From NCBI GenBank assembly GCA_020847535.1, contig JADLBU010000048.1:1-41467 (forward strand): 41,467 nt of DNA. Direction: 5' to 3'. Position 1 is the first letter of the stretch; each line of letters starts with the position of its first letter. The position numbers and the translations under genes are program-made. This DNA comes from Phycisphaerales bacterium (GTDB lineage: Bacteria; Planctomycetota; Phycisphaerae; Phycisphaerales; UBA1924). Positions 13,988-21,490 of this stretch are shown here, in pieces. A model generated the notes under the pieces. It saw only the letters and a program-made list of their open reading frames with translations. It was not told the DNA's origin and ran no database searches.

Positions 13988-14695
13988 ATGCAGGATGCTC
14001 AGACCCACGCATGGACACGAGGCCTGGCCGGCAGGTTCCTCGTCTTTGAGGGCCCCGACGGCTCCGGGAAGACCACGCAGCTTCGCCGGTTCGTCGAGTG
14101 CTGCAAGGGTCACGGGGTTCCGATGCTGGAGGTTCGCGAGCCCGGCGGGACGCTTATCGGGGAGCGGATCCGGGATGTCCTGCTCGACCGGTCCACCGGC
14201 GAACTGTCGATGAGGTGCGAGATGCTGCTCTACATGGCCAGCCGCGCGCAGCTCGTCGAAGAGAAGATCATGCCTGCGCTCGCCGAGGGCAAGCTCGTGA
14301 TCGCCGACCGCTTCGTCAGCTCGACGCTCGCCTACCAGGGCGCTGCCGGCGGCCTGCCCATCGCGGAGATCGAGGATGTCGCTCGCTGCGCCCTGCGCGG
14401 GGTCAATCCCGACCTGGTCATCATCTTCGATGTCGATGAGATCACAGCATCCAAGCGCATGAACCCGCTTCTGCACGCGGGGACCGCCGGCAACGGCGGA
14501 TCAACGAGGGAACGCGCAGAGCTCGATCGCATCGAGGCTCGCGGGCTGGAGTTTCATCGCCTGGTTCGCGGCGGGTACCTGGCGCAGGCGAAGGCCGACC
14601 CGGATCATCACTTGGTGCTGGATGCGTCCAAGACGCCGGAGGAAATCTGGGAACAATTGCAGCACGGGCTCACCGGGCGGCTGTGCTCGCGGTGA
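13988..14695 (+). CDS. tmk: Thymidylate kinase
   Basis: The 235-residue enzyme phosphorylates dTMP to dTDP for DNA synthesis. It shows the P-loop FEGPDGSGKTTQ, the REPGGT substrate loop, ADRFVSSTLAYQGA (the DR(Y/F) motif) and a LID region RERAELDRIEARG. Length is slightly above the usual 205-215 because of a short N-terminal tail and a GTAGNGGSTRE insertion before the LID. ATG at 13988 is chosen because the upstream frame crosses the promoter. It is transcribed away from the TIR/ATPase cassette and followed by a convergent small zinc-ribbon gene. Confidence 0.93.
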   Translation: MQDAQTHAWTRGLAGRFLVFEGPDGSGKTTQLRRFVECCKGHGVPMLEVREPGGTLIGERIRDVLLDRSTGELSMRCEMLLYMASRAQLVEEKIMPALAEGKLVIADRFVSSTLAYQGAAGGLPIAEIEDVARCALRGVNPDLVIIFDVDEITASKRMNPLLHAGTAGNGGSTRERAELDRIEARGLEFHRLVRGGYLAQAKADPDHHLVLDASKTPEEIWEQLQHGLTGRLCSR

Positions 14696-14749
14696 GTGCG
14701 TGCGAAAACGCCACGGCTCGCGTGGATTCAGTGATCCGGTTATCAGTTG

Positions 14750-14923
14750 TTAGGGCTTCTTCGGATCCGTTGCCGGCACCGAGCCCGGCTTGGCCGACGG
14801 CACCTTGATCGCCGTCCCGCACCCCCGGCAGCGGACCGTCCGTCCGCGAGCCGTATCCGGCACGGACAAGACCTTCCGGCAGGTCAGTTTCGGGCACATG
14901 ATTTTGACGGTCTGCGGGGTCAT
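14750..14923 (-). CDS. Small zinc-ribbon protein
   Basis: The 57-residue product is MTPQTVKIMCPKLTCRKVL, then a basic loop and VRCRGCGTAIKVP. CPKLTC and CRGC, about 18 residues apart, make one zinc-ribbon knuckle pair, like the short MJ0042-type zinc fingers that planctomycetes often carry at the N-terminus of larger proteins. Here it stands alone with a short Pro/Lys tail. The longer upstream frame is rejected because it overlaps the purA promoter region without conserved sequence. Function is unknown; protein or nucleic-acid binding is possible. Confidence 0.55.
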   Translation of the reverse strand: MTPQTVKIMCPKLTCRKVLSVPDTARGRTVRCRGCGTAIKVPSAKPGSVPATDPKKP

Positions 14924-15128
14924 CTCGTCGGCTATCTCCGTAACCAGACATCGGGCGTCAGCACCCGCATCTTCACACGCACTGTCGCACACCTGCCCCC
15001 ATATGACCCCCAACTGAACCGAATCCACCTTGTTAAGGCCCCGTAACCTCCCTAATGTGACCCGCTTAAGGCTGGCGAACCTGGGGCGCGTGCGCTGGGA
15101 GCCTGCCCGCGGCATTATCCGGACCATC

Positions 15129-16475
15129 ATGCCACCCAATTCCACCCCTTCCGCGCCTGTCCACAAGACGCTCGCCGTCGTCGGTCTGCAGTGGGGGGAT
15201 GAAGGCAAAGGCAAGATCGTCGATTCGCTCACCGAGGAATACGACGCGGTTGTCCGCTATAACGGCGGCGCTAACGCCGGGCACTCGGTGGTCATCAATG
15301 GCCAGCGGTTTGCCCTGCATCTGATCCCTGTGGGCGTCATGACGCCGGGGAAGCTGGCGATCATCGGCAACGGTGTCGTCGTCGATCCCGAAGCGCTGCT
15401 GCGGGAGATCGATGGGCTGCAATCCAAGGGAGTCGATCTCTCGGGGCTGGTGATCTCAGATCGCGCTCACGTCGTGATGCCGTACCACCAGGCCGAGGAT
15501 GGCCTGCGCGAGGACATCCTCAAGCGAGCGGCCGAGGATGAGGAGTTCGGGGACTCATCCAAGGTCTCGCACATCGGCACGACGCGGCGAGGCATCGGGC
15601 CGTGCTATGCGGAGAAGGTGCAGCGGGCATCGGCGATCCGGATCGGGGACCTGGTCAACCCGGAGGTGCTGGCGACCAAAGTGGACCTGGCGTGCCGGAT
15701 GAAGCGGGCAACGCTCGCGGAGGCGGGAGTGACGCTGGATCCCAAGGCGCTGGTGGCGCGGGCGCTTGAGCTGGGTCAGAGGCTGGCGCCTCGGATCAGG
15801 GACACCACGTACCTGCTCCATGACCTGCTGGCGACCGGCAAGGGGCTGCTCTTCGAGGGGGCCAACGGCTCCTTGCTGGATGTCGATCACGGGACCTATC
15901 CGTTCGTCACCGGATCGTCATGCACCTCCGCCGGGATCGCCCCCGGGACGGGTGTCCCGCCATCGGCGATCGGGCGCGTGCTGGGGATCATGAAAGCATA
16001 CTCGTCGCGCGTCGGCGCGGGGGCGATGCCGTCCGAACTCAACGATGACACCGCCTACCGCATCCGGGAACGCGGACGCGAGTACGGCACCACCACCGGT
16101 CGCCCGCGGCGCGTGGGCTGGCTGGATCTGGTCGCCGTCAAGTATGCGGCGATGCTCAACGGCACGACCGGGATCGCCGTCACGCTCCTGGATGTCCTCT
16201 CGGGGTTCGATCAGCTCAACGTGTGCATCGGGTACGACATCGATGGCAAGACAACCGAGAAGTTCCCCGCCGATGGGCTGACGCTCGCCAAGGCAACCCC
16301 TGTGCTCCGCTCGCTGCCGGGGTTCAGTGAAGACATCGCCGGGTGCCGCAGCGTGAACGAGCTGCCGGCCAACGCGCGGGCGTACCTGGATTTCGTTTCG
16401 CGATTCGTGGGTGTGCCGATCACGATGATCAGTGTGGGGCCTGGACGCGAGCAGACGATTGTCGTCAAGGCGTGA
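15129..16475 (+). CDS. purA: Adenylosuccinate synthase
   Basis: The 448-residue enzyme joins IMP and aspartate using GTP, the first committed step to AMP. Seen are the start VGLQWGDEGKGKIVD (P-loop and catalytic Asp), NGGANAGHSVV (catalytic His), IGTTRRGIGPCY, DHGTYPFVTGSSCTSAG, GTTTGRPRRVGWLD and the C-terminal ISVGPGREQTI. The IMP-contacting loop normally written GAQGTLLD is here GANGSLLD: Asn246 replaces the Gln that corresponds to E. coli Gln224. The substitution is conservative, so activity is still expected. ATG at 15129 is chosen; an open frame upstream has no conserved residues. uppS and cdsA follow on the same strand. Confidence 0.95.
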   Translation: MPPNSTPSAPVHKTLAVVGLQWGDEGKGKIVDSLTEEYDAVVRYNGGANAGHSVVINGQRFALHLIPVGVMTPGKLAIIGNGVVVDPEALLREIDGLQSKGVDLSGLVISDRAHVVMPYHQAEDGLREDILKRAAEDEEFGDSSKVSHIGTTRRGIGPCYAEKVQRASAIRIGDLVNPEVLATKVDLACRMKRATLAEAGVTLDPKALVARALELGQRLAPRIRDTTYLLHDLLATGKGLLFEGANGSLLDVDHGTYPFVTGSSCTSAGIAPGTGVPPSAIGRVLGIMKAYSSRVGAGAMPSELNDDTAYRIRERGREYGTTTGRPRRVGWLDLVAVKYAAMLNGTTGIAVTLLDVLSGFDQLNVCIGYDIDGKTTEKFPADGLTLAKATPVLRSLPGFSEDIAGCRSVNELPANARAYLDFVSRFVGVPITMISVGPGREQTIVVKA

Positions 16476-16480
16476 GATAG

Positions 16481-16525
16481 CCGAATGCAAACGGCCAGAT
16501 CACAGAGGGCCAAAGGGCAAGATGA
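16481..16525 (+). repeat. Degenerate 7-8 bp tandem repeat (GCCAAAG class)
   Basis: Units such as GGCCAGAT, CACAGAGG, GCCAAAGG and GCAAGATG follow each other immediately after the purA stop and fill the gap to uppS. This is a single arm without an inverted partner. It is of the same class as those at 5283, 20797 and 23161. Confidence 0.55.
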
Positions 16526-16543
16526 AGAGCGCAGGAGTTCACT

Positions 16544-17377
16544 GTGCCTGGTTCGCCGATTGCGATTGATGCGGAAGGTCGGGCGGTGATCGATCGCATG
16601 CGGGTTCGCAACCCCGATGCCGATCCGGCGGGGATCCTGCCGGATGTCCACCCGGCGCGGATTCCCCGGCACATCGCGGTCATCATGGATGGAAACGGCC
16701 GGTGGGCGAGCGGGCGGGGGTTGCCGCGGACCGAGGGTCATCGCGCTGGCGCTCGGTCCGTGCGCACCATTCTTGAGGAATCGGCGAAGCTGGGTGTGGA
16801 GTTCCTGACGCTTTACTCGTTCTCGAGCGAGAACTGGCGCAGGCCCGAGGAGGAAGTGCGGGCCCTGATGGAGCTGTGCATCGAGCGCTGCCACGGGGAG
16901 CAGGCCGAGCTGTCAAGCCAGGGGGTGCGGGTGAGGGTGATCGGCCGGCGCGAGGGGTTGCCAGAGGATGTGCTCGCCGCACTGGACTTTGTCGAGCAGG
17001 CGACCGCGGGCGGGGAGCGGATCACGCTGTGCCTGGCGATCAACTATGGATCCCGGGGCGAGATCGTCGATGCCGCGCGGGCGCTTGCGAGCGATGTCGC
17101 TGCGGGACGGCTGAAGACCGACCAGATTGACGAAGCGGCGATCGCCTCGCGGCTGTACACGGCGGGGATGCCGGATCCGGACCTGCTCATCCGGACTGCC
17201 GGTGAGATGCGGATCAGCAACTACTTGTTGTGGCAGATCAGCTATTCGGAGATCCATGTGACGGATGTGCTGTGGCCCGATTTCGGGGCTGCGGATCTGC
17301 ACGCGGCGATCCGGGACTTTGCTTCACGCCATCGCAAGTTCGGGGGAGTCAATACAGCCGCGGATACGCACGGATGA
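16544..17377 (+). CDS. uppS: Polyprenyl diphosphate synthase (undecaprenyl-PP synthase)
   Basis: The 277-residue cis-prenyltransferase makes the C55 lipid carrier for cell-envelope polymers. It shows HIAVIMDGNGRWASGRGLPR (catalytic Asp and diphosphate-binding Arg/Asn), GHRAGARSVR, LTLYSFSSENWRRP, then INYGSRGEI and the signature DPDLLIRTAGEMRISNYLLW with LWPDF. Start is GTG with GGAG 9 bases ahead. About 40 nonconserved residues precede the core. The last eight residues (NTAADTHG) come from a GCGGATxCGCACGGATGACG-like intergenic repeat that has extended the frame. It forms a lipid-synthesis pair with cdsA, 78 bases downstream. Confidence 0.93.
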   Translation: MPGSPIAIDAEGRAVIDRMRVRNPDADPAGILPDVHPARIPRHIAVIMDGNGRWASGRGLPRTEGHRAGARSVRTILEESAKLGVEFLTLYSFSSENWRRPEEEVRALMELCIERCHGEQAELSSQGVRVRVIGRREGLPEDVLAALDFVEQATAGGERITLCLAINYGSRGEIVDAARALASDVAAGRLKTDQIDEAAIASRLYTAGMPDPDLLIRTAGEMRISNYLLWQISYSEIHVTDVLWPDFGAADLHAAIRDFASRHRKFGGVNTAADTHG

Positions 17378-17455
17378 CGCGGATCTGAGAGATCCGATAC
17401 TCTCTGGCCGCGCGGCTGGTCGGGTTGGTCGGGGCGGGCCGCATGGATTGGCGTG

Positions 17456-18346
17456 ATGCTCAAGCGATTGCTGCTGGGACCCATCCTGATCGCCGTTGTT
17501 CTGCTCCTGGCGTGGCTGGATGAGCGGATCGACCATGCGCTTCTGCCCGGGGAGGCCGGCGCGGAGGGACGGACGTATCCACCGGGGCTGATCTTGGCGC
17601 CGCTGTGCATCGTGCTCGCCGGCGGGGCAGCGCTCGAGCTTGCCCGCATGATCCGTGCTAAGGGGGTCGAGGCGTCGAGGTTCGTGACGCCGCTGGCGGC
17701 GATCGGTGGGATGCTCGCCTGCTGCACAGCGCTCATCGATGGCATCAGCGCGGCGGCGATCGCGACCGCGGGGGCGTTCGCGCTGCTGGCATCGCAGACG
17801 TACTACTCCCGTGACCGCTCGGTCCAGGGGATTCTCGCCGCGGCGGCGGGGGCGATGCTCGCGTTCGTGTACCTGGGGCTGATGTTCGGCTGCCTGATCC
17901 TGATCCGGGCCGAGCACCCGGTGTGGATGCTGGTGTGGGCGTTCTTGACGACCAAGAGCTCCGATATCGGGGCGTACTTCACGGGCAAGGCGTTCGGCCA
18001 GCACAAGCTGATCCTCTGGCTCAGCCCGGGCAAGACCTGGGAGGGCCTGATCGGCGGGATCGTGTTCGCCGGGTTGGTGGGGATGGGTGGGCTGTGGGTG
18101 GTCAATCGGCTGACGGAGATCCCGACGCCGGCGCCCTGGACGGGCATGATCGCCGGGATGCTGTTCGCAACCTTCGGCCAGCTCGGGGATCTCGGAGAAA
18201 GCCTCTTCAAACGGGATGCGGGGATCAAGGATTCAGGCCGCAGCCTGCCGGGGTTCGGAGGGCTTTTGGATGTGCTGGATTCGCTGATCCTGGTGGGCCC
18301 GATCGCCTACTGGTGGCTGCGGCTGGTGGATGCCGGGACTACCTGA
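17456..18346 (+). CDS. cdsA: Phosphatidate cytidylyltransferase
   Basis: The 296-residue integral membrane enzyme makes CDP-diacylglycerol from phosphatidate and CTP. It has about eight membrane helices, KSSDIGAYFTGKAFGQH, LSPGKTWEG and, near the end, SLFKRDAGIKDSGRSLPGFG followed by GLLDVLDSL. The classical signature ends PGHGGxxDRxDS; here His is Phe and Arg is Val, a variant the acidic residues survive. GTG at 17453 directly precedes the ATG chosen. Gene order purA-uppS-cdsA on one strand suggests loose co-transcription; uppS and cdsA serve envelope lipid supply. Confidence 0.92.
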   Translation: MLKRLLLGPILIAVVLLLAWLDERIDHALLPGEAGAEGRTYPPGLILAPLCIVLAGGAALELARMIRAKGVEASRFVTPLAAIGGMLACCTALIDGISAAAIATAGAFALLASQTYYSRDRSVQGILAAAAGAMLAFVYLGLMFGCLILIRAEHPVWMLVWAFLTTKSSDIGAYFTGKAFGQHKLILWLSPGKTWEGLIGGIVFAGLVGMGGLWVVNRLTEIPTPAPWTGMIAGMLFATFGQLGDLGESLFKRDAGIKDSGRSLPGFGGLLDVLDSLILVGPIAYWWLRLVDAGTT

Positions 18347-18383
18347 GTCAGGCCCCGAGTCAGGCCGAGCTGACAAGTGTTTG

Positions 18384-18407
18384 TGGGGATCCCAGCCAGG
18401 ATCCCCA
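18384..18407. other. 9-bp perfect hairpin between cdsA and the zinc-ribbon gene
   Basis: TGGGGATCC at 18384-18392 pairs exactly with GGATCCCCA at 18399-18407 around CAGCCA. Flanking TTT and AAA can extend the stem with one bulge. There is no T-run, so it may be an RNA structure or protein site rather than a terminator. Confidence 0.4.
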
Positions 18408-18442
18408 AAACCGTCATCCGCAGGGGATACACTCCTGACGGC

Positions 18443-18482
18443 GGCCCCCCTCCCCCCTTCTCCCACGCCCGAGGGGGGGCCC
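18443..18482 (+). other. GC-only hairpin directly upstream of a start codon
   Basis: GGCCCCCCTC at 18443-18452 can pair with GAGGGGGGGCC at 18471-18482, with one extra G in the right arm. The stem ends just before the GGAG ribosome site of the gene at 18493, so it could limit access to it. Confidence 0.4.
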
Positions 18483-18492
18483 GGAGTGTCGA

Positions 18493-19281
18493 ATGAGCGT
18501 CACGGACAAGCTTCTCAAAGTGTTCTTGGTAGACAAGCAGTTGCGCGGCCTTCAATCACGGCTCAGGGCCGCCGAGAAGTTTCTCTCCGATCAGACCGGC
18601 TCGCTCCAGCAGATTGAATCCAAGAAAGCCGCCCTTGAGACGCAGTTGCGGCAATTGACAGCGGCGACATCTGAGCGCCAGGGTGAGATGGCCCGCCTCG
18701 ATGAGAAGCTCAAGACCGTCAAGGAGCGGATGGATGCCGCCCAGACGAACAAGGAATACAAGGCCTTCCTCACCGAGATGAACGGCTTCAAGGAAGCGCG
18801 GGACAAGGTCGAGACCGAGGCCCTCGAGCAGATGGGCAAGATCGATGAGCTCAAAAAGCAGCTCGCCGAGATGACCACCCAGCGCGACGATCGCCAGAAG
18901 GTCGCCAAGGTCGCCGATGACGACCGCTCCAAGCGCGCCGCCGAGATCAAGGACCGGCTCGATGAGCTCACCAAGGAGCGGGCGACGCTCGCGGCGGAGA
19001 TCCCCAAGGAGCCGCTCAAGACCTTCGAGCTGCTCATCCGGGCCCGCGGTGACGATGCGATGGCCCAGATCGAGATCCAGGATCGCAAGCGGCACGAGTA
19101 CAACTGCGGCTCGTGCATGATGTCGATCCCGGTCGAGACGATCAGCTCTGTGCTTGGTTCGGGCCGGCTGACGACGTGCGTCTCGTGCGGGTGCATCCTG
19201 TACGTGACGGAGGCGGATGCAAAGAGCTTGCAGGAGCCGGCGGGCGGCAAGGGCAAGAGCCGGTCATCTTCCGCGGGCTAA
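18493..19281 (+). CDS. Coiled-coil zinc-ribbon protein (CT398-like, zf-RING_7)
   Basis: Of 262 residues, about the first 190 form a long antiparallel coiled coil (KLLKVFLVDKQLRGLQSRLR ... AQTNKEYKAFLTEMNGFKEA ...). The C-terminal ribbon has YNCGSCMMSIP and TTCVSCGCILYV, two CxxC knuckles. This is the architecture of the CT398/HP0958 family, which includes chaperones for flagellar or secretion components and the RNA-binding FlgZ-type proteins. NKEYKAF is the conserved hairpin turn. The exact partner here is unknown. The start has GGAG 8 bases upstream. It ends tail to tail with the next gene, with one base between the stop codons. Confidence 0.85.
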   Translation: MSVTDKLLKVFLVDKQLRGLQSRLRAAEKFLSDQTGSLQQIESKKAALETQLRQLTAATSERQGEMARLDEKLKTVKERMDAAQTNKEYKAFLTEMNGFKEARDKVETEALEQMGKIDELKKQLAEMTTQRDDRQKVAKVADDDRSKRAAEIKDRLDELTKERATLAAEIPKEPLKTFELLIRARGDDAMAQIEIQDRKRHEYNCGSCMMSIPVETISSVLGSGRLTTCVSCGCILYVTEADAKSLQEPAGGKGKSRSSSAG

Positions 19282-19282
19282 C

Positions 19283-19663
19283 CTAATCGGGGGCGGGCTC
19301 ACGCGGCGCTGCGAGCAGCCACGAGGCTTCATCGCTGATCTTCTTTCCGCATTCCGGGCAGTTGCGAATCTCCGGCGTAAGCCCCGTGAGCTGGTAGCCG
19401 CACTTGAGGCAGACGGGGACTTCCTCGGCGATCTGGCTCTTGCGCATGGAGATCGCGGATCGCCAGCGCGCGCCGAAATGCCACACAAGGATGTTGTACG
19501 TGCCGATGCAGGCCAGGCTGATGCCGCGGGTGTAGGACTTGGCGCCGTGTGGGAGCAGGTCTCGGATGATCCAGCGGATGAAGAGGCCGATCGCCACCGA
19601 GCCGATCACGGAGATGCACAGGATGATCCCGTACTTGGCGATGAATCGGCGAGCCTGGTCCAT
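19283..19663 (-). CDS. Two-helix membrane protein with C-terminal zinc ribbon
   Basis: The 126-residue product starts MDQARRFIAKYGIILCISVI and has two membrane helices (about residues 9-30 and 47-65). A cytoplasmic segment follows, then CLKCGYQLTGL and NCPECGKKI. The paired CxxC knuckles are the common planctomycete pattern CxxCgYdLtGl..xxCPECG. Such modules are frequent in this phylum and have no assigned function. The frame continues upstream, but those residues are Arg-rich junk and the ATG at 19663 gives a normal membrane-protein start. A GCCGCC/GGCGGC hairpin lies 10-25 bases upstream. Confidence 0.7.
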   Translation of the reverse strand: MDQARRFIAKYGIILCISVIGSVAIGLFIRWIIRDLLPHGAKSYTRGISLACIGTYNILVWHFGARWRSAISMRKSQIAEEVPVCLKCGYQLTGLTPEIRNCPECGKKISDEASWLLAAPREPAPD

Positions 19664-19984
19664 GTGGAGCTGCCGCCTTCGGCGGCGGTCGTGCCGGGAT
19701 CGGAACTCTGAGGGGCATGCTCGGTCCCGGCTTCCATGAGCGGAGAGTGGAGTGCAGGCGCGTTTGGGCACCCAGCGAGTCAAGCGCAGTGGCGGAGATT
19801 TGCGTGTGTAACTACCTGCAATGTGCGCACAAGAGTGGATCTGCGCCACGATTCGTTCTGAGCGATTCTGACTCGATCCCGGACAGTAGCTTCGTTGCTC
19901 GCATCGATGCCTGAGAGAGGCGGGAAACAGGGTTTGCTGGCATGTCGCATGCGGTGCGCACATGCAAGCACTCGGCAGGCGTTC
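19664..19984. other. 321-bp gene-free stretch
   Basis: I see no supported gene. The only clear structure is GCCGCC TTC GGCGGC near 19671-19685, a tight hairpin in the leader of the minus-strand gene that starts at 19663. No tRNA-like fold and no terminator with a T-run could be seen for the DUF1501 gene that ends at 19985. Confidence 0.5.
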
Positions 19985-21367
19985 CTACGCCTTCTTGACG
20001 ACGCTGACTCCGCGATACGAGCCTTCGAGGATCGCCTTGGAATCGGCCTTCATCCAGTCATCGAGCACGCTCGCGTAGACGCTGCGGAAGTCGATCTTGT
20101 ACTTGAGATCCCCATCATCCAGATCCTGGAGCGAGGGGTGATCTCCGTGGATGCCGGGCTTGACCATGGGGCCGAAGAGGAACATGGGGGCGGCGGTGCC
20201 GTGGTCGGTGCCCTGGCTGGCGTTCTGGGAGACGCGGCGACCGAACTCGCTGAAGGCGAGCGTCATGACGCGATCGGTGTTGCCCTGGGCCTTCATCTCG
20301 TCGTAGAAGGCCTTGACGGAGCTTGCGAACTCGCGGAGGAGGTTGGCGTGCCGGCCCTGCTGTCCGCCCTGGCCGGAGTGGGTGTCGAAGCTGCCGTGGG
20401 TGACGTAGTAGACGCGGGTCTTGAGGCCGGCGCGGATCATCGAGGAGACCATCGCCAGCTGGCTGCCGAGCTGACCGGCGGGGAACTGGGTCGTCGGGCG
20501 CATTGCGACGGCCTTGCGGATGAGTTCGCTGGAGACCTGGGCATCGAGGCTGGTGCGCATCAGGAATGCGGCGTTGGAATCGGAGGGGACTTCGCCCGGG
20601 ACCGGTTCGCGGCGAGCGATCTGGTTGTAGGGATCCTTGAGGGATTGGTGGATGTCCTGACCGGCCCAGCGGAAGAGATCGGCGGACTCGAATGAGATGG
20701 GCTTGATCTGCCGACCCTGCATCGCGAGCGGAGCGGAGCGGCCGATGGCGATCCCGGGGCTGTCGCTGGTCTGGGCTTTGGGCGATGGACCGCCGGCCTT
20801 GTCATTTGGCTCTTTGTCGATGTGGCCCTTTGGCGATTTGGTTGCGGTCCCGCTTTCACCCTTGCCGTAGCCGCAGCACTCGGCATCGAAGTAGCGGCCG
20901 AGCCAGCCATCACCGGTCGCGGTGGTATCGGCGGTCTGCCAGATATCCATTGACTTGAAGTGGGAGCGGTTGGGGTTGGGGTAGCCGACACCCTGGACGA
21001 TCGCCGCGAGGCTGTTGTCGAAGAGATCCTTGAAGCCGGTCATCGCCGGATGGATGCCGATGCCATCGGAGCCGGAGAGCGTGAGGACTTCCTTCTCGGG
21101 GATGTTGATGCCCGGTCGGGCGCGGTAGTACTGGTTCATGCCGAAGGGGACAACGGTGTTGAGGCCATCGTTGCCGCCGCCGAGCTGGACGACGACGAGG
21201 ATGCGGTCGTCGGGGATGCCCGGCGCGGATGAGAGCCCGTGCAGCATCTCGTGCATGCCCAGGGCGGTGCCCTGGAGGAAGGCGGGGACGGCGAGCGAGG
21301 CTGAGGCGAGCGTGAGGCTCGAGCCAAGGAACTCGCGGCGTGTGAAGGCGGGGCGGGGGGTGGTCAT
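19985..21367 (-). CDS. DUF1501 family exported protein
   Basis: The 460-residue protein has a twin-arginine leader (FTRREFLGSSLTLASASLAV), then VVVQLGGGNDGLNTVVPFG, the DUF1501 hallmark, IQGVGYPNPNRSHFKSMDIW-like sequence and near the end TLAFSEFGRRVSQNASQGTD and HGTAAPMFLFG. The fold is related to alkaline-phosphatase/sulfatase enzymes; function is unknown. It is usually encoded beside a DUF1800 protein, as here. Two oddities come from tandem repeats. The in-frame upstream start (MPSAFCE) is repeat-encoded and rejected. Residues at about 175-190 (TKSPKGHIDKEPNDK) are an insertion encoded by 8-bp repeat units inside the gene. Confidence 0.9.
   Translation of the reverse strand: MTTPRPAFTRREFLGSSLTLASASLAVPAFLQGTALGMHEMLHGLSSAPGIPDDRILVVVQLGGGNDGLNTVVPFGMNQYYRARPGINIPEKEVLTLSGSDGIGIHPAMTGFKDLFDNSLAAIVQGVGYPNPNRSHFKSMDIWQTADTTATGDGWLGRYFDAECCGYGKGESGTATKSPKGHIDKEPNDKAGGPSPKAQTSDSPGIAIGRSAPLAMQGRQIKPISFESADLFRWAGQDIHQSLKDPYNQIARREPVPGEVPSDSNAAFLMRTSLDAQVSSELIRKAVAMRPTTQFPAGQLGSQLAMVSSMIRAGLKTRVYYVTHGSFDTHSGQGGQQGRHANLLREFASSVKAFYDEMKAQGNTDRVMTLAFSEFGRRVSQNASQGTDHGTAAPMFLFGPMVKPGIHGDHPSLQDLDDGDLKYKIDFRSVYASVLDDWMKADSKAILEGSYRGVSVVKKA
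20797..20846 (-). repeat. 8-bp tandem repeat inside the DUF1501 coding region
   Basis: On the minus strand the units read CCAAATCG, CCAAAGGG, CCACATCG, ACAAAGAG and CCAAATGA. They are the same class as the intergenic repeats at 16481 and 23161. The reading frame is kept, giving a Lys/Pro/Asp-rich loop at a point where DUF1501 proteins do not normally carry one. Confidence 0.65.
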
Positions 21368-21379
21368 GAGAGTCTCGCA

Positions 21380-21490
21380 GAAGGCGCTGGGCATCGGGCA
21401 CTGGGCACGGGTGGAATACCCAAGAACCGGGCTGTCTGTGGCGTTGGCGGTCTTTCACCAACGCCCAGTGCCCAGTCCCCAGTGCCTTCT
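21380..21490. repeat. Inverted pair of GGCACTG 7-bp tandem repeats between DUF1800 and DUF1501
   Basis: The left arm 21380-21415 reads GAAGGCGCTGGGCATCGGGC and on; the right arm 21456-21490 ends CCCAGTCCCCAGTGCCTTCT. The arms are complementary over about 35 bases around a 40-base loop. The array begins right at the TAG stop of the DUF1800 gene and runs to the leader of DUF1501, so the transcript between the two genes would be one large hairpin. Confidence 0.8.

Noticed and set aside
21380..21490. CRISPR-like array
   Set aside because: Units are 7 bp, contiguous and degenerate with no spacers, and the arms are inverted. No cas gene lies nearby.
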